NCBI GenBank assembly: GCA_023475715.1
Contig: JAMCVO010000453.1
Span: 1-32,282 of the forward strand
DNA: 32,282 nt
Source: Actinomycetota bacterium
Lineage (GTDB): Bacteria > Actinomycetota > Humimicrobiia > Humimicrobiales > Humimicrobiaceae
Reading direction: 5' to 3'
Shown one piece after another: positions 1 through 8,347 of this stretch. A program made the translations under genes and the position numbers. Within the stretch, counting starts at the first letter, position 1. Each line of letters begins with the position of its first letter. The notes under the pieces were generated by a model, which worked only from the letters and a program-made list of their open reading frames with translations, had not been told where the DNA came from and made no database searches.

Positions 1-602
1 ATATTGATATTGCCTCAAACTCCAGAGAATGCAGATTTCTCCTCGATTCTATAACAGAATATTTTATTGAATGGAACTCTAATTATCTTAAAGCAGTTGA
101 TGGTAAAGTAGATATTCTTGCAGTAGGGGATGATTACGGTATGCAGGACAGGACAATAATGTCACCTGAAATATGGCGAAAACAGATAAAACCCAGATAT
201 CAAAAAATGATAAAAAACATCAAATCTAAATACCAGGATTTAAAATGGTTTCATCATACATGCGGATCAGTTTTCCCTATTATTGGTGATATGATAGAAA
301 TTGGCGTAGATATTTTAAACCCAATACAGCCTACTGCACTAGACATGCAACCTGAAAAACTGAAAAAAACTTTTGGAAATAATATTATTTTTCACGGTGG
401 AATCGATATACAAAAATTATTACCATTTGGCAAGCCCGACGAAATAAGAAATGAAGTTAAAAGAGTAATCAATATCTTATCTGAGAATGGGGGCTATATA
501 GCTGCGCCATCTCATAATATCCAGGCCCTTACACCAGTTGAAAATATTATTGCATTATATGAAACTGTTAATGATATGTTTACTGAAATCAATGGCATAT
601 AA
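1..602 (+). CDS. URO-D superfamily protein, 5'-truncated
   Basis: The reading frame is open from base 3, so the N-terminus lies outside the window. About 200 codons remain, of an expected 350-400. The visible part is the C-terminal half of a URO-D/MtaA-type TIM barrel: a GDDYGMQ segment, an HHTCG motif (the HxC pair that binds zinc in corrinoid methyltransferases such as MtaA/MtbA), a GGID loop and a final GGYIAAPSHNI strand. The third Cys ligand of MtaA/MtbA, normally in this last segment, is absent; a His is present instead. It is unlikely to be the heme enzyme HemE, because two more paralogues and sugar genes follow and no other heme gene is visible. The next gene starts 43 bases downstream on the same strand. 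The substrate is unknown; methyl transfer is an inference. Confidence 0.85.
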   Translation, partial: IDIASNSRECRFLLDSITEYFIEWNSNYLKAVDGKVDILAVGDDYGMQDRTIMSPEIWRKQIKPRYQKMIKNIKSKYQDLKWFHHTCGSVFPIIGDMIEIGVDILNPIQPTALDMQPEKLKKTFGNNIIFHGGIDIQKLLPFGKPDEIRNEVKRVINILSENGGYIAAPSHNIQALTPVENIIALYETVNDMFTEINGI

Positions 603-645
603 TGAGGTATTTAAAATTTTTAATAAAAATAGAAAGGAATATTGA

Positions 646-996
646 ATGGAAGAAAAATCTAAACATATAATGTTTATACAAAAGGTAAAATCTGAAAAAA
701 AAGAAGAATATACCAGAGCGCATAAAGATGCCTGGCCCGACCTTCTAAAGGTAATAAAAGATTCCGGAATAGACAGAGAGCTGATATGGCTCTTCGGAGA
801 TTATATTTGCATTTATATGATGACAGATGATTTTGATGGAGCAATGTCAAGACTTTCAAAGACTGATGTTTTTAAAAAATGGTCAGAATATATGGGGACA
901 TTATTAGCAGAAATGCAGGATTATTCGCAAGGCGGAGGAAATGTCATTACTCTTGAGAAAGTATTTGACCTTGAAGAGCAATTAAAACCTAAATAA
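646..996 (+). CDS. L-rhamnose mutarotase-like protein (RhaM/DUF718 family)
   Basis: This protein of 116 residues matches the RhaM family of about 104 residues, which interconverts the alpha and beta anomers of L-rhamnose. The family signature is visible: EEYTRAHKDAWPDL (Tyr22, His26 and Trp30 correspond to the active-site Tyr/His and WP motif) and TDVFKKWSEYM near residues 73-83 with the conserved Trp. An AAAGGA Shine-Dalgarno lies about 7 bases before the ATG. It sits between a URO-D gene and a LacI regulator, so it probably presents the correct anomer of a sugar to that pathway. RhaM paralogues outside rhamnose operons act on other sugars, so I leave the symbol empty. Confidence 0.85.
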   Translation: MEEKSKHIMFIQKVKSEKKEEYTRAHKDAWPDLLKVIKDSGIDRELIWLFGDYICIYMMTDDFDGAMSRLSKTDVFKKWSEYMGTLLAEMQDYSQGGGNVITLEKVFDLEEQLKPK

Positions 997-1041
997 TTGA
1001 TAAAATATTAGAAGATATGAATTTTAAAAGATGGCATCATT

Positions 1042-2052
1042 ATGAGTAATATAAAAGATGTTGCTAAATTGGCTGGAGTAAGTATTGCTTCTGTTTCAAG
1101 ATACTTGAATCATCCTGAAATCGTAAAACCGGCTACACGTAAAGATATACAGGAAGCAATAGTGCAATTGAGCTTCCGGCCTTCGGTAATTGCCCAAAGT
1201 ATGAGGAATCAAAGCTCAAGATATATAGCATTGGTTCTTGAAGAAATATCAAATCCATTCTATACAGAAGTTTTAAATGGTGCTGAAGAATGTGCCCTAA
1301 AGAATGGCTATAGCATTGTTGTCTTAAACATCAATAAGGATTTAAACAAAAAAATGCTTTATAACGACATCGTTTTCAGGCGAGGGTTTGTAGGAGTCAT
1401 TTATTGTTTTTCGATGGTAGAAAGTGATGAAAAAATGCTAAATAATTTAAAAAAGAAAGATATACATTTTGCACTTATTGAAAATGAGATGTTTAGAGAT
1501 AGATTTTTGTGCATTAATACAAATAATTATAAGGCAGGATTTGATGGTACTAAATACCTGATTGGAAAAGGCCATAAAAAAATAGCTTTTATTGGATTTA
1601 ACAGGTTTTCTGACCAGATAAATATGAGGAAAAAAGGTTATCTTGATGCATTGGAAAAATATTCTTTAAAAGGAGATCCTGCTCTCATTTACGAGACTGA
1701 TTTAAGCGTGGATGGCGGCTTTAAAATTGCAGAAATGCTTAAAAAAAATATAAATGATTACACAGCCATCTTCTGTTGTTCAGATACTATAGCTATTGGT
1801 GTTATAAAATATTTTCATAAAAATGGTATAAAAGTACCATTGGATATATCAATATTGGGTTTTGATGATATTGAATGGTCAAAAATAGTAGAGCCTGAAT
1901 TGACTACAGTTCATCAGCATAAACAAGAACTTGGTTATAAGGCAGTTGAAAAAATAATCTCACTTATTGATAAAAATAAAAAACAAAAATCCATAATTTT
2001 GGATGCAGAAATAGTAGAAAGGGAAAGCGTAAGAGATATAAGCGGAAAGTAA
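1042..2052 (+). CDS. LacI-family transcriptional regulator
   Basis: A protein of 336 residues, the usual LacI/PurR length. Residues 4-23 form the helix-turn-helix (IKDVAKLAGVSIASVSRYLN). Residues 46-56 match the hinge that inserts in the DNA minor groove. The rest is a periplasmic-binding-protein-like sugar sensor with the typical NPFYTEVL (71-78), a GHKKIAFIG segment, FCCSDTIAIG and LGFDDIEW motifs. It probably represses the surrounding URO-D/sugar cluster and is released by the cognate sugar. It lies 45 bases after the RhaM-like gene and 20 bases before the next URO-D gene, so it is co-transcribed with its presumed targets. No strong Shine-Dalgarno is visible before this ATG; an earlier out-of-frame ATG at 1031 stops after four codons. 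Confidence 0.93.
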   Translation: MSNIKDVAKLAGVSIASVSRYLNHPEIVKPATRKDIQEAIVQLSFRPSVIAQSMRNQSSRYIALVLEEISNPFYTEVLNGAEECALKNGYSIVVLNINKDLNKKMLYNDIVFRRGFVGVIYCFSMVESDEKMLNNLKKKDIHFALIENEMFRDRFLCINTNNYKAGFDGTKYLIGKGHKKIAFIGFNRFSDQINMRKKGYLDALEKYSLKGDPALIYETDLSVDGGFKIAEMLKKNINDYTAIFCCSDTIAIGVIKYFHKNGIKVPLDISILGFDDIEWSKIVEPELTTVHQHKQELGYKAVEKIISLIDKNKKQKSIILDAEIVERESVRDISGK

Positions 2053-2072
2053 TTTAAAAAGGAGATCAATCA

Positions 2073-3233
2073 ATGGCTATTACAAAAGAGGAAAGAGTCT
2101 TAAGAACAATACAAAGGAAGGAAGTTGACTATTTACCAAGCCAGATAGTTTTTGCAGACAGGAGCAGGTATGATGCCATAAGCAAAGCTTTGGGCTTGGC
2201 TGGAGAAAATGAATTAGACAATTACCTGGAGAATCATTTTTTTATCACATTTATAAAAGATGATAAACCGATGATATATAGGGATGTAAAAGATGAGATT
2301 GAGAAATTGAAAAAAGACGGGTATGCAAATCCTGATTGGAAAAACAATATAGTTTATGATGGCTGGGGTATTGGCTACAGAGTTGGAGTTGGCTCTTTCT
2401 TTGTTGCTTTTCACCCATTGCAGGGTAAGTTTGATAAAAAAATCTTTGATTTTATGCCGGACAGGGTAAAAGCAGCAGTTAAGGAAAAAGATATCAATAC
2501 TGCAGTAAAAAAATATACTTGCCCTGATCCAAATAAAAGAGATAATTTTTCTGATTTCGAAAATGATTTAAAAAATTACTCTAAAGAATATTTAGTCTGG
2601 CCCTCTGGCTATGGCGGAATCTATGAAAGATCTTATCATATATTGGGATGGGAAGAACTAATGACACATATTGCTTCAAACCCGTTAATTGTTGAGGAAA
2701 TTTTTGATAAAGTTCTTGAATATAAGATCAAAGTTGCAAGAAAAACTGTTGATATTGGTTTTAAGATGGGGCACACAGGAGATGACTTTGGTACGCAGTG
2801 TGGAGGATTTTTCTCTGACAAGATGTTTAAAGCTTTTATATTGCCAAGATTAAAAAGGCTTTTTGAAGTCTTTATAAAAGGTGGCTTACCTGTAATGATG
2901 CATTCCTGTGGAAATATTACACAATATATTCCTGATCTGGTTGATATAGGCCTTAATATCCTGGAGCCATGCCAACCCTGCATGAATTTGAAGTTTTTAA
3001 AAAAAGAATATGGAAAAGATTTGATATTCTATGGTGGAATCAATACACAAACGCTACCCTATATGAGTGAATCCGAGACAAGAAAAATGGTTAAAGAAAC
3101 AATCTGGACTTTGGGAAAGGGAGGCGGTTATATAATTGCCCCTGCTCAGGAGATTATGAATGATGTCCCTATTGATAATATAAAAGCTTTGGTTGAAACG
3201 ATCCGTGAAGAAAGGGAAAAAGTAATCAGGTAA
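2073..3233 (+). CDS. URO-D superfamily protein (methyltransferase/decarboxylase-like)
   Basis: A full-length URO-D fold protein of 386 residues with a strong AAGGAGATC Shine-Dalgarno. Key motifs are GDDFGTQ (236-242, active-site Asp region), HSCGN (277-281, HxC metal-binding pair), GGIN (321-324) and GGYIIAPAQEI (351-361). In MtaA/MtbA-type corrinoid:CoM methyltransferases a third zinc Cys sits in the last segment, and it is missing here. Two extra Cys at 300 and 303 (EPCQPC) could contribute. Family members transfer methyl groups from corrinoid proteins or decarboxylate tetrapyrroles. The sugar-type neighbours argue against heme synthesis, so methyl transfer in carbohydrate breakdown is the working inference. 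Confidence 0.87.
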   Translation: MAITKEERVLRTIQRKEVDYLPSQIVFADRSRYDAISKALGLAGENELDNYLENHFFITFIKDDKPMIYRDVKDEIEKLKKDGYANPDWKNNIVYDGWGIGYRVGVGSFFVAFHPLQGKFDKKIFDFMPDRVKAAVKEKDINTAVKKYTCPDPNKRDNFSDFENDLKNYSKEYLVWPSGYGGIYERSYHILGWEELMTHIASNPLIVEEIFDKVLEYKIKVARKTVDIGFKMGHTGDDFGTQCGGFFSDKMFKAFILPRLKRLFEVFIKGGLPVMMHSCGNITQYIPDLVDIGLNILEPCQPCMNLKFLKKEYGKDLIFYGGINTQTLPYMSESETRKMVKETIWTLGKGGGYIIAPAQEIMNDVPIDNIKALVETIREEREKVIR

Positions 3234-3302
3234 ACTTACCCGATCAATAAACCAATATTTATAAATAATTAAAATATTCAAACTAGATAAACTAATTGTT
3301 TT

Positions 3303-3317
3303 ACTAAATTATTTAGT
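3303..3317. promoter_or_regulatory. 15-bp perfect palindrome, candidate operator
   Basis: ACTAAAT-T-ATTTAGT is a perfect inverted repeat of 7+1+7 bases in the 116-base gap between two URO-D genes, 33 bases before the ATG at 3350. A LacI-type regulator is encoded just upstream, so this could be its operator or that of an internal promoter. It lacks the central CG step common in LacI-family operators, and I saw no second exact copy in the cluster. The assignment is tentative. Confidence 0.3.
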
Positions 3318-3349
3318 GGCCGTGTTATTTGTAACCAAAGGAGCATTAA

Positions 3350-4657
3350 ATGGCTGCAATCAATGCTACCGGCATTTGGACTGAGGTAAATTATGGTCAG
3401 AAAGCAATATTTGCTGCAGGAAATGCCGAAGAACTCAAAATAAATAAAAAAGATAAGGAAATATTAAAAAAATTAGCTTCCAAAGTCCAAAAAATTGCTT
3501 TGAAAAAAAGCAATCTGGAAAAGAAAAAATTATGGTATGAGCATAATGAGCTTAAATTAAAAAGGCCTCTCATTTTTTGTGATCCTGAAAATGGATGGAA
3601 TGAAATTTTTTCAGAAAGTATGCTGAGATGCACCGGTGTACTTGCAAAGAGATGGGAACTGGTTCTTTTAAAAGAAATTTATTATGATGAACAAATAAAA
3701 GATGATAAGCCAATAGAGTTGTTTTTTGACTTAAGTTATAAGTATTCTGAAAGTGATTGGATTGACCACAGGGTTTTATATGGTGGAAAATCCGGTGGAA
3801 CATATAAATGGGAAGGTCAAATAAAAAATCTGGATGATGCCGCAAATATAAAGTATCCTCAAATCAAAGTAGACTACAAAACCACTTTGGGAAATTTGGA
3901 TCTTGCAAACGATATTTTTGAAGGCTTATTAATACCAAGGATAAAAGGACAATGGTGGTGGAGCCTCGGGCTTACAATAGACCTTGTATTTTTAATAGGT
4001 CTGGAAAACATGTTTATTTATTTTTATGATAACCCGGCAATTATCCATGCCGTCTTGGGGAAACTTAGTGAAGGATGGCTGGAAAAAATAAAATTCCTGG
4101 AAAAGAATAATCTGCTGTCTTTGAATAATGACGATTCATATGTTGGTTCCGGTGGACTTGGTTATACTTCTGAGCTTGCATTAAGCGGATACCCGGTAGG
4201 CACTAAAGATATTTGGGGTTTTGCCGAAAGCCAGGAAACTGTTTGCGTTTCACCGCAAATGTTTGAAGAATTTATTTTTCCTTATCAGAACAAAATGCTT
4301 AATTTGTTTGGACTTAATTGTTATGGGTGCTGCGAACCTTTGGATAAAAGATGGCATATTGTAAAAAGGTTTAAAAACTTAAGGAGAGTGTCTGTATCAA
4401 AATGGGCAGATTACAGGAAAATGGCGGAATATCTGGAAGACAAATATATATTTTCATATAAACCGTCTCCGACTGATTTGGCTGTAACCAGCATAAATGA
4501 GGATTATATAAGAAAAAATATAAAAGATTTTTTAAGTGTTACAAATGGGTGTGTAATCGAGTTGCTTATGAAAGACAACCATACACTTGGAAATAATCCT
4601 GAAAACTTAGAAAACTGGGTGAAAATTGTCCGCAGGGAAATTGATAAAATATATTGA
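3350..4657 (+). CDS. Divergent URO-D-like protein with a CxxCC motif
   Basis: A protein of 435 residues with an AAAGGAG Shine-Dalgarno. It is a longer, divergent relative of the two other URO-D proteins. An N-terminal extension precedes the barrel; NNDDSYVGSGG (259-269) takes the place of the active-site Asp segment, and NCYGCCEPLDKRW (323-335) takes the place of the HxCG zinc motif, with Cys324, Cys327 and Cys328. A C-terminal stretch ends in IRKNIKDFLSVTNG and an NNPENLENWVKIVRRE helix. This resembles uncharacterised URO-D-like proteins found beside sugar genes. Metal binding through the Cys cluster is likely. The reaction is unknown, possibly the partner methyltransferase for a corrinoid or folate acceptor. 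Confidence 0.75.
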   Translation: MAAINATGIWTEVNYGQKAIFAAGNAEELKINKKDKEILKKLASKVQKIALKKSNLEKKKLWYEHNELKLKRPLIFCDPENGWNEIFSESMLRCTGVLAKRWELVLLKEIYYDEQIKDDKPIELFFDLSYKYSESDWIDHRVLYGGKSGGTYKWEGQIKNLDDAANIKYPQIKVDYKTTLGNLDLANDIFEGLLIPRIKGQWWWSLGLTIDLVFLIGLENMFIYFYDNPAIIHAVLGKLSEGWLEKIKFLEKNNLLSLNNDDSYVGSGGLGYTSELALSGYPVGTKDIWGFAESQETVCVSPQMFEEFIFPYQNKMLNLFGLNCYGCCEPLDKRWHIVKRFKNLRRVSVSKWADYRKMAEYLEDKYIFSYKPSPTDLAVTSINEDYIRKNIKDFLSVTNGCVIELLMKDNHTLGNNPENLENWVKIVRREIDKIY

Positions 4658-4759
4658 AAAATATTATATGAAGTTTTCATAACATTTCTTGTAGATTTGT
4701 TTTTGTTAAATATTAATTTTTTTAATTTTGATTTAAAAATTTAGGGAGGATAAAAATAT

Positions 4760-5971
4760 ATGAATAGGATAAGATCTTTTACTGAAAAAGCTCTTGAATC
4801 ATACAATGGGCTGCTTCACCTTCTTCCTGCATGGGTACCTCGCGTATTTTGTATCCCGGGCAGAAGGCTTAAACTGCATGTTGATGATCTGTACGCGCTT
4901 GGTACAAAAAGAGGAGGGATAGATGAGCGCTGGTTCTCATCAACATGTCCAGCAGATAACGGTCCGGGCACATCACCTGACGAAGGCTTAAGCTACGTAT
5001 ATTCAAATGGGTCTAAAATGCTGTTAAGAGACATAATATCTGAAATGGGATCGCATATTCTTGGTGATAAAGTGATGAATAAATGGGGAGGGCTAAAAGT
5101 ATTTTCGAAGTTTTTTGATAATATGGATGCTCTACCCCATCATATACATTTAAGAGAGGAACATGCAAAAAATGTGGGAATGGAGGGAAAACCGGAAGCT
5201 TACTATTTTGCACCCCAAGTAAATTTTACAGAAAATAATTTTCCATACACATTCTTTGGGCTAGAACCGGGAACAACAAAAGAACAGGTAAGGCAGTGTC
5301 TTATAAATTTTGAAAAAGGGGATAATAAAATAACGAACCTGTCAAAAGCTTACAGACTTGAGGTTGAAACAGGATGGCTTCTGCCTCCCGGAATACTTCA
5401 TGCACCAGGTTCACTTTGCTCCTATGAGCCTCAATGGGCATCAGATGTATATGGCATGTATCAGTCACTTGCAGCAAACAAACCGATAGATAGGTCACTT
5501 CTTGTAAAAGATGTCCCGGAAAAATATAAAGATGATATTGACTATATAATAGATATTATTGACTGGGAACTTAATGTGGATCCTAATTTCAAACAGAAAT
5601 TTCATCTAAGGCCCATCCCGATAGGAAATACCAAATCTAAAGGATATGTAGAGAGATGGATTGTGTACGGAAAAGTCCATGGAGAGGAAGTATTTAGCGC
5701 AAAAGAGCTGACAGTATATTCCGGGGCTAAAGTAACCATAAAAGATACTGGCGCATACGGTTTTATCACAGTTCAGGGACACGGAAAGATAAATGAGATA
5801 CCTTTTGAAAGTCCCAACATGATAAGATTTGGTGACATTACACGTGATGAGTTTTTTGTTCCCTATCCGACGTCAATAAAAGGTGTGACCATAGAAAATA
5901 CCGGACAGGAGCCAATAGTAATACTTAAGCACTTCGGACCTGATTGTAATCCCGATATGCCGGAAAAATAA
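4760..5971 (+). CDS. Cupin protein related to class I mannose-6-phosphate isomerase
   Basis: A protein of 403 residues with a GGGAGG Shine-Dalgarno. Its metal site looks like that of type I phosphomannose isomerases: HHIH at 127-130, Glu146 in KPEAYY (family: KTE.WY), and His214 in PPGILHAPGS (family: gt.HA). The C-terminal part (about 290-400) is a second beta-rich domain with FITVQGHGKI. These support a two-cupin, zinc-dependent sugar isomerase-like enzyme. It is the last gene of the URO-D/sugar cluster, so it probably isomerises the sugar or sugar phosphate released there. The region before residue 110 shows no motif I recognise. The exact substrate cannot be read from the sequence. Confidence 0.7.
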   Translation: MNRIRSFTEKALESYNGLLHLLPAWVPRVFCIPGRRLKLHVDDLYALGTKRGGIDERWFSSTCPADNGPGTSPDEGLSYVYSNGSKMLLRDIISEMGSHILGDKVMNKWGGLKVFSKFFDNMDALPHHIHLREEHAKNVGMEGKPEAYYFAPQVNFTENNFPYTFFGLEPGTTKEQVRQCLINFEKGDNKITNLSKAYRLEVETGWLLPPGILHAPGSLCSYEPQWASDVYGMYQSLAANKPIDRSLLVKDVPEKYKDDIDYIIDIIDWELNVDPNFKQKFHLRPIPIGNTKSKGYVERWIVYGKVHGEEVFSAKELTVYSGAKVTIKDTGAYGFITVQGHGKINEIPFESPNMIRFGDITRDEFFVPYPTSIKGVTIENTGQEPIVILKHFGPDCNPDMPEK

Positions 5972-6066
5972 TTTAATTTTTTAATTTTAAATTCGCTGCA
6001 TCCGATATAATATTGTATTATTAAATTCTTCTGTTATTAAAAATTTATAGCAATTGAGAGGGAAAT

Positions 6067-6855
6067 ATGTTATTGGCAATAGATGTCGGAAATACACAAA
6101 CTGTCGTAGGTTTGTTTAAGGATGATAATCTTGTACAGTCATGGCGCATGGTAACACCCCGTTATGAAACTTCAGACGAAATCTCCTTAGTGATATACGG
6201 ATTTTTAAAAAATACCGGATATGACCCATCAAATGTCAGCAGGATGGCGGTCTCCTGTGTTGTACCAAGAATACTTATAGAGCTAAGCAGGATGGGAAAA
6301 AAGTATTTTGATATTGAACCATTTGTAATAGACAGCAATGTTATAACAGACCTGAAGATAAATTATGATTATCCAAAAGAGATTGGCGCGGACAGGATTG
6401 CAAATTCGGTAGCAGCAAAAGAGCTTTATGGATTTCCGGCAATAGTCGTCGATTTTGGTACCGCCACAACGTTTGACATATTGTCTTCAAAAGGGGAGTA
6501 CATCGGAGGGATAATAGCACCGGGAATTGAAATTTCTTCAGAAGCGCTGTTCAATTATGCCGCAAAACTCAGCAAAGTTGATTTAAGCTGGCCATCTACC
6601 GTTGTAGGAAAGAACAGTTACGATGGGATAAGATCAGGAATACTTTATGGTTTTCTGGGTCAGGCTGATTTTCTTGTTGAAAAAATTATTGAGGAAGTAA
6701 AAACTTATGATAAAGATTTTGATCCTAAAGTTATTGCCACGGGCGGCCTAGCTTCAATTGTCGCCCCTAAAAGCAAATTTATTAAGGTACATGACCCTGA
6801 TCTTACATTAAAAGGCTTAAAGATATTAATCGATAAAAACAGCAGCGGCAAATAA
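6067..6855 (+). CDS. coaX: Type III pantothenate kinase
   Basis: CoaX phosphorylates pantothenate, the first step of coenzyme A synthesis, in the cytosol. The protein has 262 residues, typical for the family, and belongs to the ASKHA fold. DVGNTQTVVG (6-15) is the phosphate-1 loop, GADR (107-110) binds pantothenate and monovalent cation, and DFGTATTFDI (129-138) is the second phosphate loop. ATGGLAS near the C-terminus binds adenosine. A GAGGG Shine-Dalgarno precedes the ATG. It is followed after 84 bases by a dihydrouridine synthase gene, a neighbour pair common in bacteria, so the two are probably co-transcribed. Confidence 0.96.
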   Translation: MLLAIDVGNTQTVVGLFKDDNLVQSWRMVTPRYETSDEISLVIYGFLKNTGYDPSNVSRMAVSCVVPRILIELSRMGKKYFDIEPFVIDSNVITDLKINYDYPKEIGADRIANSVAAKELYGFPAIVVDFGTATTFDILSSKGEYIGGIIAPGIEISSEALFNYAAKLSKVDLSWPSTVVGKNSYDGIRSGILYGFLGQADFLVEKIIEEVKTYDKDFDPKVIATGGLASIVAPKSKFIKVHDPDLTLKGLKILIDKNSSGK

Positions 6856-6939
6856 TGCAATATAATTCAATTAAAATATTATCTTGTCCGGATATTCTGT
6901 CCGGAACTTCTATACAATAATTTGAAAGGCTAAAGGTTA

Positions 6940-8037
6940 TTGCAAGGTTTATTGCAGGATTTAATAGAGGAATTAAAAATACTGGTCTGCGATTATAGTA
7001 CAGCATATTCCACTTCATTAAAATCTTTAAACTCTTTAAATAATTCGGGCGTATTACCATCCTATATGCTTCCCGGTTATTCCTTTAAAATAGGTAATGT
7101 GTCGATTAAAAATCCTGTAATTGCGGCGCCCCTTGCCGGAATCAGCGACAACACGTATAGGATATTTGCCCATTATTTTGGCTCGGCATTGACCTGCAGC
7201 GAAATGATATCAAGTTATGGAATTCACTTTAATCATACTGCAAGCAAGGAACTTGCACATGTCACTGATTTTGAAAGGCCCGTTGCACTGCAAATATTTG
7301 GCGCTGAACCTGACATCTTGCTTGACGCTGCACAAAAGATAGAAAGCATTGCAGATATTGTTGATATAAATATGGGATGTCCGGTACCAAAGGTACTAAA
7401 ATCAAAAAGCGGAGGATTTTTACTTCAGGATGAAGATAAGGTTGAAAAGATAATTACAAAAATTGCAGGCGGGATCAAAAAACCTCTTACCGTAAAGCTG
7501 CGCACCGGATGGGACAAAAACAATATAAATGTTTTTAATATAGCAAGAATAGCCCAGTCAAGCGGGGCTGCTGCAATAAGCATTCATGGGCGTACAGTCA
7601 AGCAAGGTTTTAGCGGTGAAGTAAATTATGATGTCATAAAAAAAGTCAAAGAATTAATTGACACCCCGGTGATAGCAAGCGGAGATATTGAATCACCGGC
7701 AAAAGCAAGGCAGGCACTTGATTATACAGGTTGTGACGCAGTGATGATAGGCAGAGCTTCGAAAGGAGCCGCATGGATTTTCTTTAATGTTTTGATGTCT
7801 TTAAAGAATGAATTGAATGCTGATGATTTTATACCGGATATTGACTTTAGGAAAAAATTTGCCGAACTTTACCTGAAATTCCTTATATGTTTTATCAGTG
7901 AAGAAAAAGCAGTAAAAGAATTCAGAAAATATTTGAGCTGGATTTTTAAAGGCACGAAAGGCATAAACAGGTTTAAACACAAGTTCTTTTCAGTTAAGAG
8001 CTTTAAAGATGTATCAAATATCATGAGCAGCTTATAA
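6940..8037 (+). CDS. dusB: tRNA-dihydrouridine synthase (DusB-like)
   Basis: This flavoenzyme reduces specific uridines in tRNA to dihydrouridine with NADPH. The TIM-barrel signature is clear: NPVIAAPLAGISDNTYR (58-74 from the TTG start), DINMGCPVPK (142-151, with catalytic Cys147), KLRTGWD (186-192), and the SIHGRT and MIGRAS phosphate-binding strands. The C-terminal helical domain ends at 365. The start is uncertain. The TTG at 6940 has GAAAGG ten bases upstream, but it adds 42 residues of poor character before the usual N-terminus. The ATG at 7066 gives 323 residues, the usual family length, but has no visible ribosome site. The family is certain; the DusB subfamily is likely. Confidence 0.93.
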   Translation: MQGLLQDLIEELKILVCDYSTAYSTSLKSLNSLNNSGVLPSYMLPGYSFKIGNVSIKNPVIAAPLAGISDNTYRIFAHYFGSALTCSEMISSYGIHFNHTASKELAHVTDFERPVALQIFGAEPDILLDAAQKIESIADIVDINMGCPVPKVLKSKSGGFLLQDEDKVEKIITKIAGGIKKPLTVKLRTGWDKNNINVFNIARIAQSSGAAAISIHGRTVKQGFSGEVNYDVIKKVKELIDTPVIASGDIESPAKARQALDYTGCDAVMIGRASKGAAWIFFNVLMSLKNELNADDFIPDIDFRKKFAELYLKFLICFISEEKAVKEFRKYLSWIFKGTKGINRFKHKFFSVKSFKDVSNIMSSL

Positions 8038-8062
8038 AAGGTTTATATGGCTTATAAAAGCT

Positions 8063-8104
8063 TTAAATGATCCATAAAATATTTTAAATAATCTATAAAA
8101 TATT
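8063..8104. repeat. Two tandem 21-bp AT-rich units
   Basis: Two head-to-tail units of 21 bases (8063-8083 and 8084-8104) agree at 19 positions; the core is ATAAAATATT. A more degenerate third version (TAATGATTCCCCATAAAATG) lies near 8126-8145. They fill the gap between the dihydrouridine synthase gene and tRNA-Pro. The pattern may be replication slippage; no function is evident. Confidence 0.55.
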
Positions 8105-8182
8105 TGGAGGCTTTATAAAAAGTTCTAATGATTCCCCATAAAATGTTTTTTATGTATCTTATTGTGATAAAATATAAAAATA

Positions 8183-8260
8183 CGGGATGTAGCGCAGCTT
8201 GGCTAGCGCGCAGCGTTCGGGACGCTGAGGTCGTGGGTTCAAATCCCGCCATCCCGACCA
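8183..8260 (+). tRNA. tRNA-Pro (anticodon CGG), CCA encoded
   Basis: A complete cloverleaf: acceptor CGGGATG pairs with CATCCCG, the D stem is GCGC/GCGC, and the anticodon stem CAGCG/CGCTG encloses the loop TTCGGGA with anticodon CGG at 8218-8220. The T arm is GTGGG-TTCAAAT-CCCGC. Discriminator A is followed by genomically encoded CCA. The C1-G72 acceptor pair typical of bacterial tRNA-Pro is present. It lies 145 bases after the dihydrouridine synthase gene and points toward the 3' end of the ZIP transporter gene. Short ORFs overlapping it on both strands are artefacts of the tRNA sequence. Confidence 0.98.
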
Positions 8261-8347
8261 GATTAAAGTTTTTTCAAAACCGGGCAGCTTTCGCAGTATT
8301 TTCGAAGCTTGCTCTTGATTCATAAAGGCTCCTTTCAGAAGAGTAAC

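Noticed and set aside
2073..3233. HemE (true uroporphyrinogen decarboxylase)
   Set aside because: The HxCG motif, the paralogues and the sugar-type neighbours match the methyltransferase-like branch rather than heme synthesis.
8063..8145. CRISPR-like array from the AT-rich repeats before tRNA-Pro
   Set aside because: The units are directly adjacent with no unique spacers, there are only two good copies, and no cas gene is near.
8052..8325. Overlapping short ORFs on both strands at the tRNA
   Set aside because: They are translations of tRNA-Pro (for example the AGFEPTTSASRT string) and are well-known artefacts.
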